Assembly (NCBI RefSeq): GCF_014694385.1
Contig: NZ_JAAOCA010000005.1
Span: forward strand, 1-64,000
DNA length: 64,000 nt
DNA from: Pseudomonas typographi
Lineage (GTDB): Bacteria > Pseudomonadota > Gammaproteobacteria > Pseudomonadales > Pseudomonadaceae
Direction of reading: 5' to 3'
Each line of letters begins with the position of its first letter. The stretch's first letter is position 1. Both the position numbers and the translations under genes were made by a program. The notes under the pieces are model-generated. The model searched no databases and was not told where the DNA came from. It saw only the letters and a list, made by a program, of their open reading frames with translations. This document shows, piece after piece, positions 1 through 8,574 of this stretch.

Positions 1-1
1 G

Positions 2-1135
2 CCCACCCCTACTGTAGACCGCCATTCGCGCCTTGCCGCACTGGCCTTGGCGCTGGCCCTGCCGGCCGATACTGTACTGTATTTGCTGTTGCCAATGTAC
101 GCCGAGCAATTTGGCGTAACCCTGGCTGAGGCAGGTATGTTGTTGGCGGCCAATCGCTTGGTGCGCATCGCCGGCTACGGCTTCGTAGCGCGTTTTTATG
201 CCGTGCGTGGTGACCGCCCCACCTGCACGTTGGCGGTAGTGGCCGCAGCTATTTGCGGGTTGGGCTACGCCACGCTGTCCGGTTTTTGGGCCCTGCTGCC
301 GCTGCGGTTGTTGTGGGGGCTGGCGTTTGCCGCGTTGAACCTTTCAACCCAGGCGTTGGCGACGGCCGATGCGGTCGGCGCTGCGCAACGCTCCGGCCGC
401 TCCAGGGCGTTCAGCGCCCTGGGGCCGGTGATCGCCCTGCCGCTCGCGGCGTTGCTGGCTTATCACTATGGGCCGCGTACTATTTTCTGGGTGCTGTGCA
501 TCCCCGCGCTGCTTGGGCTAACGGTCACCCGCGGGCTGCCTTCGCTTCGCCACCCGGTACCCATGCGGCGGGGCCTGAAGCTACCCAATAGCCTTGATGT
601 GTGGTCGTTCCTGGAAGGGCTGACGCTGGACGGATTATTCATCATCGGCTTGTCGTACCTGGGCAGCGACCTGTTACCCGGTGGGGCGGTAATGATCGCT
701 GGGGTGATACTGGCCGTAAGGTACCTCGGCGAAATCCTGCTAAGCCCGGTGGGCGGTAGGCTGGCCGAACGGTTCGGCGCTGAAAGGTTGTTGGTCAGCC
801 TGTCGCTGGTAACCTCGGTGGCCCTCATAGGGTTCGGCGCCGGTTGGCTATGGAGTTGCGCGGCAGCCATCGTGGTACTGCGGGCGCTGCAGTTACCGTT
901 GTTGGCCCCCATCGTGGCGCATCGCACGCCGGGCCCGGAACGGGTGCACGCACTGGCTTCGCGCTCTGTATGGCGAGACATCGGCGCCGGTGCGGGGCCG
1001 CTGTTGGCCGGGGTGCTGCTGCCGGTGCTCTCGCCCTTTTGGCTATTCAGCGTGCCTGCCCTGCTGCTGGCGGCGGCTGCCATAGCCTGCGGGCGGCGCC
1101 CGGCCGCGGTGCAGCAAGGTTCTGCCGCGCAATAA
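2..1135 (+). CDS. MFS transporter, 5' end cut by the window edge
   Basis: The frame is open from base 2 with no upstream stop, so the true start lies outside the window and only about 377 residues are seen. The protein is very hydrophobic, with roughly ten or more membrane-spanning stretches, as expected for an inner-membrane major facilitator. The loop after the second visible helix (ARFYAVRGDRPT) and a second copy in the C-terminal half (GGRLAERFGAERL) look like the two MFS 'motif A' loops (G-x3-D/E-R-x-G-R/A). Substrate cannot be read from the sequence. The C-terminal tail after the last helix is short and Ala/Gly rich. It is followed by about 200 bp without a gene. Confidence 0.8.
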   Translation, partial: PTPTVDRHSRLAALALALALPADTVLYLLLPMYAEQFGVTLAEAGMLLAANRLVRIAGYGFVARFYAVRGDRPTCTLAVVAAAICGLGYATLSGFWALLPLRLLWGLAFAALNLSTQALATADAVGAAQRSGRSRAFSALGPVIALPLAALLAYHYGPRTIFWVLCIPALLGLTVTRGLPSLRHPVPMRRGLKLPNSLDVWSFLEGLTLDGLFIIGLSYLGSDLLPGGAVMIAGVILAVRYLGEILLSPVGGRLAERFGAERLLVSLSLVTSVALIGFGAGWLWSCAAAIVVLRALQLPLLAPIVAHRTPGPERVHALASRSVWRDIGAGAGPLLAGVLLPVLSPFWLFSVPALLLAAAAIACGRRPAAVQQGSAAQ

Positions 1136-1342
1136 ACCCTGGCATACACCTCATACGCACATGGCGACACCGTGCCGGGGGGGACACTTCGAAGTGCTTT
1201 GCAAGGCTGGGGCTTCGGGAAAGGAGCCACATGGGAGCGTTCTCTATCGCAGATGATGGTCAGTAACAGCCTTGCTGACCACCGTGGCCCAATCAGTGGC
1301 AGCACATGATTTTCTGCACATATTGTCGGGCGCGCCTATCCC

Positions 1343-2050
1343 TCACCATGGCCAACGCCGATCCTCGTAGTCCAGGTAGAGGTGCTCCCCACTGTGGCGA
1401 TGGTGCTCCACCACATCGGCCACGCCGCGCACGCTGGCGTCCACATCGATCTCGGCCTCCACTGTGCCATCGAGCGTACCCATAGAGGTGGCAGCCCAAC
1501 CGGGGTGGATGGTCAGCACCGTGTTTCCCTGCTCGCGGATATCGGCGTAAATGCCCCGCGCGAGGATGTTCAGGGATGCCTTGCTAGCCCTATACAGCTC
1601 CAGGCCACCTTCGACGTTGGCTGCAACGCTGCCGCGATGCGAAGACATGAAGGCCAACGCGCCTGGCGTCTTCAGGTGGCCGAGCAGGTTCCGGGCTAGT
1701 CGGATCGGGCCAAAGGCATTGACCATCATGATTTGCCGCAGCTCTTCCGCAGTGGCCTGTACCACCGACTGATGCAGCGGGCCAAAAATGCCGGCATTCA
1801 GGTAGATCACGTCGAACATGCGTGAGCCCAGGCGCTTCTTAAGCGGCTCGATTTGCTCGGGATCAGTCACATCGATATGACCGACCTGCAGGCGGCCCGG
1901 CGCGATACGTCTCACTTCTTCCATGCCCGCCAAGTCCGAGCCGGGAAAGGCCGTGGCAAACACGCTCCAGCCGCGCTGGAGGAATTGTTTGGTGAGTCCA
2001 AGGCCCAAGCCACGCTCGGCGGCTACGATCAAGATATCGGGATTGGCCAT
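1343..2050 (-). CDS. SDR family oxidoreductase
   Basis: A 235-residue classical-size short-chain dehydrogenase/reductase. The Rossmann glycine motif is variant: AAERGLGLG at residues 10-18, with Ala replacing the first Gly of TGxxxGxG. The later NAG motif (LNAGIFGP) is intact. Catalytic Ser (about 136-137) and Tyr153-x3-Lys157 (YRASK) are present, so it is probably an active NAD(P)-dependent carbonyl or alcohol oxidoreductase. I chose the ATG at 2050 because a GAGGAG Shine-Dalgarno sits a few bases before it; longer in-frame starts would run back to the upstream gene. It follows the other SDR gene by 25 bp, so the two are likely co-transcribed, divergent from the AraC regulator. Substrate unknown. 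Confidence 0.82.
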   Translation of the reverse strand: MANPDILIVAAERGLGLGLTKQFLQRGWSVFATAFPGSDLAGMEEVRRIAPGRLQVGHIDVTDPEQIEPLKKRLGSRMFDVIYLNAGIFGPLHQSVVQATAEELRQIMMVNAFGPIRLARNLLGHLKTPGALAFMSSHRGSVAANVEGGLELYRASKASLNILARGIYADIREQGNTVLTIHPGWAATSMGTLDGTVEAEIDVDASVRGVADVVEHHRHSGEHLYLDYEDRRWPW

Positions 2051-2075
2051 GATGCATTGCTCCTCAGGTGATAAG

Positions 2076-2870
2076 TCAAAGCGCTGTATACCCACCGTCG
2101 GCGATCAGCACAGTGCCGGTGATGAAACTCGCGCGTGGCGAGGCGAGATAGGCGATGACATCCGCAATCTCATCTGGCCGTGCCACACGGCCGATCGGAT
2201 GCAGATGGCCGTAGCTCGCCAAGGTGGCGTGGCTGTCTTCCACGATGCCCCTGAGGATATTGGTTTCCACCACACCAGGCGCTACGGCGTTGGCGCGAAT
2301 GCCGCGACCTCCATATTCAACAGCCAGCACCTTGGTGAGCTGCGCGATGGCCCCCTTCGAGGCGGCATAGGCCGCTAGGTCCGGCATGCCGACCACGCTG
2401 ACCACCGAGGCCACATTGACGATGGCGCCTTCGCCACGCTCGACCATAATCCGCAGCGCCTCGCGCGAATGCAGGAAGTTGCCGCGGGCATTGGTCGCCA
2501 TGATCGCGTCCCAGTCCTCGACGGTGGTGTTGAGCATGGGCTTGTTGAGCGTGCGCCCGGCGTTGTTGACCAGCACGTCGAGCTGGCCGAAGGCGTCCAG
2601 CGCCTGTGCTACCGCGTTTCGCGCAGTCGCCTCAAGGCCCACGTCGCCTTCCCAGGGCACGACTCGGCCTGCCTCGGCCAAGTCTCGCACGGCCGGGTTG
2701 ATGTCTTCGGCGACCACGCACATGCCATGCGCGCGCAGCAACATAACGGTCGCGCGGCCGATATCACCGGCCGCGCCTGTGACCAGGGCAACTTTGCCTT
2801 GCAGCCCCAGGCTGGTGCCGATGTGCTTTGTGAAGGTGTCCGCGTTGGCGGTGTTGGAGAAAGTATCCAT
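2076..2870 (-). CDS. SDR family NAD(P)-dependent oxidoreductase
   Basis: A 264-residue classical SDR. It has TGAAGDIG at 31-38 (cofactor loop), an acidic residue after the second beta strand (AEDIN, Asp56) that favours NAD(H) over NADP(H), NNAG at 102-105, and the Ser155 - Tyr168-x3-Lys172 active site. The C-terminal IADGGYTAL is typical of the FabG/glucose dehydrogenase branch. A GGAAG ribosome site precedes the ATG. It is the first gene of a two-SDR unit and lies divergent from an AraC-type regulator, which suggests substrate-induced expression of a small oxidoreductase pathway. The substrate cannot be named. Confidence 0.85.
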   Translation of the reverse strand: MDTFSNTANADTFTKHIGTSLGLQGKVALVTGAAGDIGRATVMLLRAHGMCVVAEDINPAVRDLAEAGRVVPWEGDVGLEATARNAVAQALDAFGQLDVLVNNAGRTLNKPMLNTTVEDWDAIMATNARGNFLHSREALRIMVERGEGAIVNVASVVSVVGMPDLAAYAASKGAIAQLTKVLAVEYGGRGIRANAVAPGVVETNILRGIVEDSHATLASYGHLHPIGRVARPDEIADVIAYLASPRASFITGTVLIADGGYTAL

Positions 2871-3027
2871 GAGTGTCTTCCACGTGTTCTACGGTGAAGG
2901 CTCATGGTAGAGACGGCATCCCTTTTCAGGCTGGCGATAAATCTCTTGATCTTGCCTATTCCTATAAATATATGCCGATGTGCATCATTCTACGCATAGA
3001 ATGGTGCTCATTCAGGAAGGCATTGAA

Positions 3028-3972
3028 ATGGCCCACTTAACCAGGTCGACACGCCCTGAGATGGTAGCGCGCCTGCTCCGGCTCGCGCCGCGTGCCGGCT
3101 ACAGCCGTACGGAGCTCGCCGATGTGCGCCTGTTGCGCGCCGATGCGTCGCTGCCGCACACGCCCGTGCTCTACGACGCCTGCATCGTGATTGTCTGCCA
3201 AGGGCGAAAGCGCGCCTTCCTCGGCGACCGAACTTACCTATACGATGCCCAGCATTATTTGGTGCTGTCGGTACCATTACCGTTTATTAGCCAAACCGAG
3301 GCCACGCCGGACGAGCCGTTGCTGGCCTTGTCGATACGACTGGACTTGGTGATGCTCGCCGACCTTCTGCTGGTGCTAGAAAGGGATCATCCAGCACCGG
3401 CGGCAAAGGCGGTCGGCATGGCTTCGACGCCGATGGATGATGGCCTGGGCGATGCAGTCTTGCGCCTACTGCGTGCCTTGGAACATCCGGTCGAGGCCCA
3501 CGCTCTCGGCTCCGGCCTGCTGCGCGAAATCCACTACCGGATGCTGATCGGCGAGCAGGGGCCGGCGATGCGCGCAGCCCTGGCTCAGCGGGAACACTTC
3601 GGTCAGATCGCGCGCGCCATCCGAACGATCCAGACGCGCTTTGGCGAGCACATCGAGGTCGCCGCGCTAGCAAGCGACGCCAACATGAGCGTTCCGTCCT
3701 TCCACAATCACTTCAAGGCGGTGACGCAAACCTCACCGATCCAATACCTCAAATCGATGCGCCTACACCATGCGCGCCTATTGATGATTCGAAGCGGCAT
3801 ATCGGCCATTCAAGCCTCCGATCAGGTGGGCTATGAAAGCCCGTCTCAATTCAGCCGGGAGTTCAAGCGCTTCTTCGGACATACACCCAAGGAGGAGGCT
3901 CGGCGCATGAGAGAACTTCTGCTAGTCAAGGCTGAGTTGGCCTGGCCCGACTTCGTACCCGATTCAGGCTAA
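3028..3972 (+). CDS. AraC family transcriptional regulator
   Basis: A 314-residue regulator. The N-terminal ~190 residues resemble the AraC_N-type sensor domain (PF06719 class). The C-terminal ~100 residues carry the two helix-turn-helix units of AraC/XylS, with the family signature near the end (SAIQASDQVGYESPSQFSREFKRFFG, then HTPKE). I chose the ATG at 3028, preceded by AGGAAGG at 3014-3020, over an in-frame ATG 48 bases upstream with a poor ribosome site. It is transcribed away from the two SDR genes with about 155 bp between, the usual position for a local activator. Downstream lies only a leuD-like remnant on the other strand. Confidence 0.87.
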   Translation: MAHLTRSTRPEMVARLLRLAPRAGYSRTELADVRLLRADASLPHTPVLYDACIVIVCQGRKRAFLGDRTYLYDAQHYLVLSVPLPFISQTEATPDEPLLALSIRLDLVMLADLLLVLERDHPAPAAKAVGMASTPMDDGLGDAVLRLLRALEHPVEAHALGSGLLREIHYRMLIGEQGPAMRAALAQREHFGQIARAIRTIQTRFGEHIEVAALASDANMSVPSFHNHFKAVTQTSPIQYLKSMRLHHARLLMIRSGISAIQASDQVGYESPSQFSREFKRFFGHTPKEEARRMRELLLVKAELAWPDFVPDSG

Positions 3973-3985
3973 GGGTTAGTTCGGC

Positions 3986-4249
3986 TTATCGGGTATTGAG
4001 CCGGCCCTGTACACGTCGCGCCTTTATGCGGCGGGTAACATCGCGCGTCCAGGACTCTTCAGCACAGTGACGCGTTACGAAGCCCTCGATAGCCGATCGG
4101 TGCGCGGCGAGGCGCCGATCAGGCCAAGGCCTTCGAGGAACATCGTGCGATATCACCGATAGCAGCCGGTTGTTCATCGCGTTCAAGTAGAAGATATCGC
4201 CGAAGCTCGGTGCGATCACCGACTCAATGCCGTACTGCCCAGCCTTCAC
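3986..4249 (-). pseudogene. Decayed leuD-like fragment (3-isopropylmalate dehydratase small subunit)
   Basis: The reverse strand encodes YGIESVIAPSFGDIFYLN and MNNRLLSV, which match the LeuD/aconitase swivel-domain core (YGFKVVIAPSFADIFYGN...NNQLLPV in E. coli LeuD, from memory). The next ~60 codons of LeuD are missing. A LeuD C-terminal piece then appears in a shifted frame (FLEGLGLIGAS, like the MMNGLDSIGLTL segment) and returns to the first frame as HRSAIEGFVTRHCAEESW, like the LeuD tail. There is thus an internal deletion plus two compensating frameshifts, and no N-terminal half or proper start. It cannot be functional LeuD. The rest of the gap (3973-4394) holds only the fpr terminator. 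Confidence 0.6.
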
Positions 4250-4345
4250 ACCGCCTGCCCAGTTTGCCCGTCGCGCTCACAGCGAAGTCCCTGGGTTGAA
4301 CAACAGCGGTTGTTAGGCCTGTCGGTGCTGGAGCCATCGTGAAAT

Positions 4346-4373
4346 AAAAAAACCGCAGGCACAGACCTGCGGT
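4346..4373 (-). terminator. Rho-independent terminator of fpr
   Basis: On the minus strand an 8-bp perfect stem (ACCGCAGG/CCTGCGGT, + positions 4352-4359 and 4366-4373) with a 6-base loop is followed by seven T residues. It lies about 20 bp past the fpr stop codon. Confidence 0.85.
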
Positions 4374-4394
4374 GTTCTTCGACACGCTGGATAG

Positions 4395-5174
4395 TTATTT
4401 TTCGACGAAAGCACGCTCGATCAGGTAGTCACCCGGCTCACGCATGCGTGGGGAAATCTCCAGGCCGAAGCTGTCCAGCACTTCGCTGGTTTCGTCGAGC
4501 ATGCTCGGGCTGCCGCAGATCATTGCGCGGTCATCACGCGGGTTGATGGGGGGCAGGCCAATGTCATCGAACAATTTGCCATTGCGCATCAAGTCAGTCA
4601 GCCGCCCTTGATTGCGAAACGGCTCGCGGGTAACAGTGGGGTAGTAGATGAGCTTTTCCCGCACCGCTTCGCCAAAGAATTCGTTTTGCGGCAGTACCTG
4701 GGTGATGAACTGCTCGTAGGCCACCTCGTTGACGTAGCGCACGCCATGAATCAGCACCACTTTCTCGAAGCGCTCGTAGGTTTCCGGGTCTTGGATCACA
4801 CTCATGAATGGCGCCAGCCCGGTGCCGGTGCTGAGCAGGTACAAATGCTTGCCTGGGTTCAGGTCGTCCAGCACCAAGGTGCCGGTGGGCTTCTTGCTGA
4901 TCAGCACTTCATCGCCTTCTTTCAAATGCTGCAACTGCGAGGTCAGCGGGCCGTCGGGTACCTTGATGCTGAAGAACTCAAGGTGCTCTTCCCAGTTGGG
5001 GCTGGCGATGGAGTAGGCACGCATCAGCGGCCGGCCGCTGGCTTGCTGCAGGCCGATCATCACGAACTGACCATTCTCGAAGCGCAAACCGGGGTCGCGG
5101 GTGCACTTGAAGCTGAACAGGGTGTCGTTCCAGTGGTGAACACTGAGAACGCGTTCGTGGTTGAAGTTGCTCAT
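4395..5174 (-). CDS. fpr: Ferredoxin/flavodoxin-NADP+ reductase
   Basis: A 259-residue FAD enzyme, full length for the bacterial FPR family, that moves electrons between NADPH and ferredoxin or flavodoxin in the cytoplasm. Visible motifs are RAYSIAS at 52-58 (FAD binding), STGTGLAPFMS near 115-125 (NADP pyrophosphate loop), CGSPSML (NADP ribose region) and the C-terminal ERAFVEK typical of Pseudomonas FprA. The sequence is close to what I recall of P. aeruginosa Fpr. It is divergent from the LysR gene finR, its known activator in P. putida under superoxide stress, and ends at a strong terminator. This layout fits supply of reduced ferredoxin for redox stress and Fe-S repair. Confidence 0.95.
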   Translation of the reverse strand: MSNFNHERVLSVHHWNDTLFSFKCTRDPGLRFENGQFVMIGLQQASGRPLMRAYSIASPNWEEHLEFFSIKVPDGPLTSQLQHLKEGDEVLISKKPTGTLVLDDLNPGKHLYLLSTGTGLAPFMSVIQDPETYERFEKVVLIHGVRYVNEVAYEQFITQVLPQNEFFGEAVREKLIYYPTVTREPFRNQGRLTDLMRNGKLFDDIGLPPINPRDDRAMICGSPSMLDETSEVLDSFGLEISPRMREPGDYLIERAFVEK

Positions 5175-5243
5175 TGACCCAACACTCCAGAGAAAAGGCT
5201 GCGCCGCGTGCAGGCGCGATTGCGCGGTATTCTAGAGGCGCGG

Positions 5244-5266
5244 ATAATATCTGTTAAATGGATTAT
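5244..5266. promoter_or_regulatory. Candidate LysR (FinR) binding site between fpr and finR
   Basis: An interrupted palindrome ATAAT-N13-ATTAT lies in the AT-rich divergent intergenic region, 30 bp before the finR start. The length and spacing suit a LysR-type site (T-N11-A inside a larger dyad). The assignment to FinR rests on position only. Confidence 0.35.
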
Positions 5267-5294
5267 TAAGATATAGGTAATCGGTTATATAGAT

Positions 5295-6221
5295 ATGCGA
5301 TTCACCCTCAGGCAACTTCAAGTGTTTGTCGCCGTCGCCCAGCACGAAAGCGTGTCCAAGGCCGCGGCATTACTGGCTTTGTCGCAGTCGGCGGCAAGTA
5401 CCGCGATCGCCGAGCTGGAGCGCCAATCGAGCTGCCAACTCTTCGACCGCGCCGGCAAACGCCTGAGCCTCAATGCGCTGGGCCACCAATTGCTGCCCCA
5501 GGCGGTGGCCTTGCTGGACCAAGCCAAAGAAATCGAAGACCTGCTGGGCGGCAAATCCGGCTTTGGCTCGCTGGCCGTGGGCGCTACCCTGACGATCGGC
5601 AACTACCTGGCCACGCTGCTCATTGGCAGGTACATGCAAGTGCACCCGGAAAGCCAAGTAAAGCTGCATGTGCAGAACACCGCCAATATCGTCCATCAGG
5701 TAGCCCAGTACGAAATCGACCTGGGGCTGATCGAGGGGGACTGCAACCATCCAGACATCGAGGTGCAGCCCTGGGTGGAAGACGAGCTCGTCGTATTCTG
5801 CGCCCCCGGCCATCGGTTGGCGCAGCGAGGTGAAGCCGACCATAAGGCGTTGGCCGAAGAAGCCTGGATTCTACGGGAACAAGGTTCAGGCACGCGCCTG
5901 ACCTTCGATCAGGCCATGCGCCATAACCGTTTCAACCTGAACATCCGCCTGGAACTGGAACATACCGAAGCCATCAAGCGGGCGGTGGAATCCGGCTTGG
6001 GCATTGGCTGCATCTCTCGGCTGGCCCTGCGCGACGCGTTCCGCCGGGGCAGCCTAGTACCGGTGGCGACACCTGGGCTGGACTTGGCGAGGCAGTTCTT
6101 TTTCATCTGGCACAAGCGCAAGTACCAAACCTCGGCGATGCGTGAATTCCTCGAACTGTGCCGTAACTTCACCGCCGGTGCCCAGCGCAGCGACGAGATC
6201 GTACTGCCGTCGATTGCCTAA
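5295..6221 (+). CDS. finR: LysR family transcriptional regulator FinR
   Basis: A 308-residue LysR-type regulator. A winged HTH at residues 1-60 (LRQLQVFVAVAQHESVSKAAALLALSQSAAS in two pieces) is followed by a linker helix and a periplasmic-binding-protein-like effector domain from about 90 to 290. It sits back to back with fpr, 120 bp apart. In P. putida the gene in this position is FinR, required for induction of fprA by paraquat and linked to sulfite reductase control, and the name is carried over from that context. The effector-binding residues cannot be judged by eye. Confidence 0.85.
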   Translation: MRFTLRQLQVFVAVAQHESVSKAAALLALSQSAASTAIAELERQSSCQLFDRAGKRLSLNALGHQLLPQAVALLDQAKEIEDLLGGKSGFGSLAVGATLTIGNYLATLLIGRYMQVHPESQVKLHVQNTANIVHQVAQYEIDLGLIEGDCNHPDIEVQPWVEDELVVFCAPGHRLAQRGEADHKALAEEAWILREQGSGTRLTFDQAMRHNRFNLNIRLELEHTEAIKRAVESGLGIGCISRLALRDAFRRGSLVPVATPGLDLARQFFFIWHKRKYQTSAMREFLELCRNFTAGAQRSDEIVLPSIA

Positions 6222-6335
6222 TGTGGTGTTTCAGACGTCCGCCCAAGCATTGGCGTGTGAACATTGCTATCGGGCAAGGCGCCATTACGCGCCATGCCAC
6301 CTTCTGGAACACCACCCTGGGCGAACGGCTCGCGG

Positions 6336-6698
6336 TTAAACCAATATCACTGCCCACACGGCCCCAATCAGCCCCAGTGCCACGAACTGAGCGGCGCTGC
6401 CCATGTCTTTGGCATTCTTCGATAACGGGTGGCGCTCCAGGGAAATACGGTCGATCGCCGCCTCGATGGCCGAGTTCAGCAGTTCTACGATCAACGCCAA
6501 CAGGCAAGCCATGATCAATACGGCACGTTCCACCCGCGTGACCGGCAATAGAAAAGCCAGCGGCACCAGCACGATGTTCAGCCAAACCAACTGGCGAAAC
6601 GCCGCCTCGCCGATAAAGGCCGCGCGCAGCCCGTCGAAGGAATAGCCGGCAGCATTGAAAATACGTTTAAGGCCGGTTCGGCCCTTATAAGGAGACAT
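6336..6698 (-). CDS. dgkA: Diacylglycerol kinase, integral membrane type
   Basis: A 120-residue inner-membrane protein that phosphorylates diacylglycerol to phosphatidic acid, recycling lipid released by membrane-derived oligosaccharide or LPS modification. It has the family layout: an amphipathic N-terminus (KGRTGLKRIFNAAGYSFDG), three transmembrane helices, and the signature ELLNSAIEAAIDRIS with catalytic Glu and the Asn/Glu metal ligands, then KDMGSAAQ. Length is normal. I chose the ATG at 6698 (MSPYKGRTG), the usual DgkA start, rather than the upstream in-frame start. It lies downstream of erdR on the same strand and is convergent with finR. Confidence 0.93.
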   Translation of the reverse strand: MSPYKGRTGLKRIFNAAGYSFDGLRAAFIGEAAFRQLVWLNIVLVPLAFLLPVTRVERAVLIMACLLALIVELLNSAIEAAIDRISLERHPLSKNAKDMGSAAQFVALGLIGAVWAVILV

Positions 6699-6773
6699 AC
6701 AAGTGCGCCCTAGCGTCCACAAAAGCGCCGGCACAATAGCCAGGCGCACGTCAAAAAACAGTGAAAACCCCGA

Positions 6774-7424
6774 TCAGGCCAAAGGCACCGACTCCATTTG
6801 CTGCAGCAACAGCGCGGCCTGGGTGCGGGTGCGAACCCCCAACTTGCGGAAAATCGCCGTGACGTGCGCCTTTACCGTAGCTTCCGACACGCTCAGCTCG
6901 AAAGCGATCTGCTTGTTCAGCAACCCCTCGCACACCATCGTCAACACCCGAAACTGCTGCGGTGTGAGGCTGGCCAAGCCCTCGCTGGCGGCACGCGCTT
7001 CGGCCGACAGCGCCACCGCCTCGAAGGCCTGGGGCGGCCACCACTCTTCGCCATCCAGCACGTGGCGCACGGCGGCTTGGATCACCTCGAGGGTGCTGGC
7101 CTTGGGAATGAAACCACTGGCGCCGAACTCTCGTGCGCGCACCACTACGCTCGCATCATCTTGGGCAGACACCATCACCACCGGGATCTGTGGGTATTGC
7201 CCGCGCAACAGCACCAGGCCGGAGAAACCATAGGCGCCGGGCATGTTCAGGTCGAGCAATACCAAGTCCCAGTCGTTTTTTTCCCCCAGCCAAGTTTCAA
7301 GCTCGGCAATGCTCGCCGCTTCGACCAGCCGTACATCGGTACCCAGCCCCAGCGTCAGTGCTTGGCGTAAGGCGCTGCGAAACAGCGGGTGATCATCGGC
7401 GATAAGAATGTCGTAAGTGGCCAT
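6774..7424 (-). CDS. erdR: LuxR-type response regulator ErdR
   Basis: A 216-residue two-component response regulator. The receiver domain shows acidic Asp10-Asp11, phospho-acceptor Asp58 (LLDLNMPG), Ser86 and Lys108. After a linker, a LuxR/FixJ helix-turn-helix sits at about 140-205 (LTPQQFRVLTMVCEGLLNKQ, then ELSVSEATVKAHVTAIFRKL). It closely resembles Pseudomonas ErdR, a regulator of ethanol oxidation and acetate (acsA) metabolism under the ExaDE-type cascade. I chose the start MATYDIL because the longer frame adds 19 residues absent from the family. No sensor kinase is adjacent, so it is an orphan in this window. dgkA follows downstream. Confidence 0.88.
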   Translation of the reverse strand: MATYDILIADDHPLFRSALRQALTLGLGTDVRLVEAASIAELETWLGEKNDWDLVLLDLNMPGAYGFSGLVLLRGQYPQIPVVMVSAQDDASVVVRAREFGASGFIPKASTLEVIQAAVRHVLDGEEWWPPQAFEAVALSAEARAASEGLASLTPQQFRVLTMVCEGLLNKQIAFELSVSEATVKAHVTAIFRKLGVRTRTQAALLLQQMESVPLA

Positions 7425-7538
7425 TGGCTGGATTCTGGTGTAGGGCGCGCCAAGCATGCCGACGCTGGCCGGGGTGGTCAAGGCCGAACGACTCGGGCAC
7501 AGTGTGGCCCCCTGATTAGGAATGGAACCGCCACTGCC

Positions 7539-8423
7539 ATGCGACGCTCGACGCTGCGCTCCGATGCTCTAATGTTGTTGACCGCGACGATCTGGGGCTC
7601 GGCCTTCGTGGCACAAAGCGCTGCCATGGCGCATATCGGCCCGTTTTTGTTTTCCGGGCTGCGCTTTGCCTTGGGCGCAATGTGCCTTGTTCCACTGATA
7701 CTGCGCCCCGGCCAGATGGCCGGGCAACGGGGCAACCACCGCGGTGTGCTGGTGGGCGGCTGTGCAATGGGCCTGGCGTTGGCACTGGGCATCAACCTGC
7801 AGCAAGTGGGGCTGCTGTTTACCAGCGTTACCCACGCAGGGTTCATCACCGGGTTGTATGTGATCATCGTGCCGCTGATCGGCCTGTTGCTCGGGCATGC
7901 CACCCATGCCGGTACGTGGGCCGGCGCGCTGCTGGCCGTGCTGGGCATGTACTTGCTAAGTGTCACGGCCGGCATCCAGGTGGCCAGTGGTGACTGGTTG
8001 CAACTGTTGGGCGCCTTCGCCTGGGCTGGGCAGGTGCTGCTGGTGGCCATTTTCGCTAACCGCTACGATGCGCTGCGCTTGGCCTTCGTTCAATTTGCGT
8101 GCTGCGCAGTGCTAAGCCTGGGGCTCGCGCTTGCGTTCGAACCCATCCACTGGGCAGCCATCGTGGCGGCCGGCCCTGCCCTGCTTTACGGCGGCGTCGT
8201 CTCGGTGGGGCTGGGCTATACGCTGCAGGTCATCAGCCAAAAAGGTGCCCAAGCCTCCCACGCCGCGGTGATTTTTTCGCTGGAGGCCGTATTCGCCGCC
8301 ATAGCCGGCGCGTTGTTCCTGGGCGAAAGCCTGAGCGGGCGGGGTTACCTGGGCTGTGCGCTGATGCTGGCGGGCATGTTGCTGGCGCAGCTATGGCCCA
8401 ACCGCCAGCCGCGTTTGGCCTGA
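7539..8423 (+). CDS. DMT superfamily (EamA) transporter
   Basis: A 294-residue inner-membrane protein with about ten transmembrane helices in two EamA repeats. Features are WGSAFVAQ in helix 1, a GLYVIIVPLIGLLLG stretch in helix 4, and GVVSVGLGYTLQVISQKGAQASHAAVIFSLEAVFA in the second repeat, typical of drug/metabolite exporters. Substrate is unknown. I chose the ATG at 7539, just after a GGAA ribosome site, because the longer frame overlaps erdR and is not hydrophobic. It is divergent from erdR with about 115 bp between. The gene after it is unrelated. Confidence 0.85.
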   Translation: MRRSTLRSDALMLLTATIWGSAFVAQSAAMAHIGPFLFSGLRFALGAMCLVPLILRPGQMAGQRGNHRGVLVGGCAMGLALALGINLQQVGLLFTSVTHAGFITGLYVIIVPLIGLLLGHATHAGTWAGALLAVLGMYLLSVTAGIQVASGDWLQLLGAFAWAGQVLLVAIFANRYDALRLAFVQFACCAVLSLGLALAFEPIHWAAIVAAGPALLYGGVVSVGLGYTLQVISQKGAQASHAAVIFSLEAVFAAIAGALFLGESLSGRGYLGCALMLAGMLLAQLWPNRQPRLA

Positions 8424-8574
8424 CAGCTCAGCGCCGGTATTATGGACAGCGCGCTGGGGCTGCACGGCCTCGCTGGCCCCAGCATCACCAAGGGTATAGG
8501 CTGGTTGCATTTGAACGCCCAGGTGCTGGGCCGGTCCAACGGCCTGCCTTTTCGCCGTGCCACAGGAGAGTTTG

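Noticed and set aside
1136..1342. A small gene or terminator after the MFS transporter
   Set aside because: I saw only short antisense frames and weak dyads with no T tract; nothing could be supported.
4250..4345. A possible N-terminal continuation of the leuD-like remnant
   Set aside because: Only a few weakly LeuD-like residues precede the core and stops interrupt the frame, so I did not extend the pseudogene call beyond 4249.
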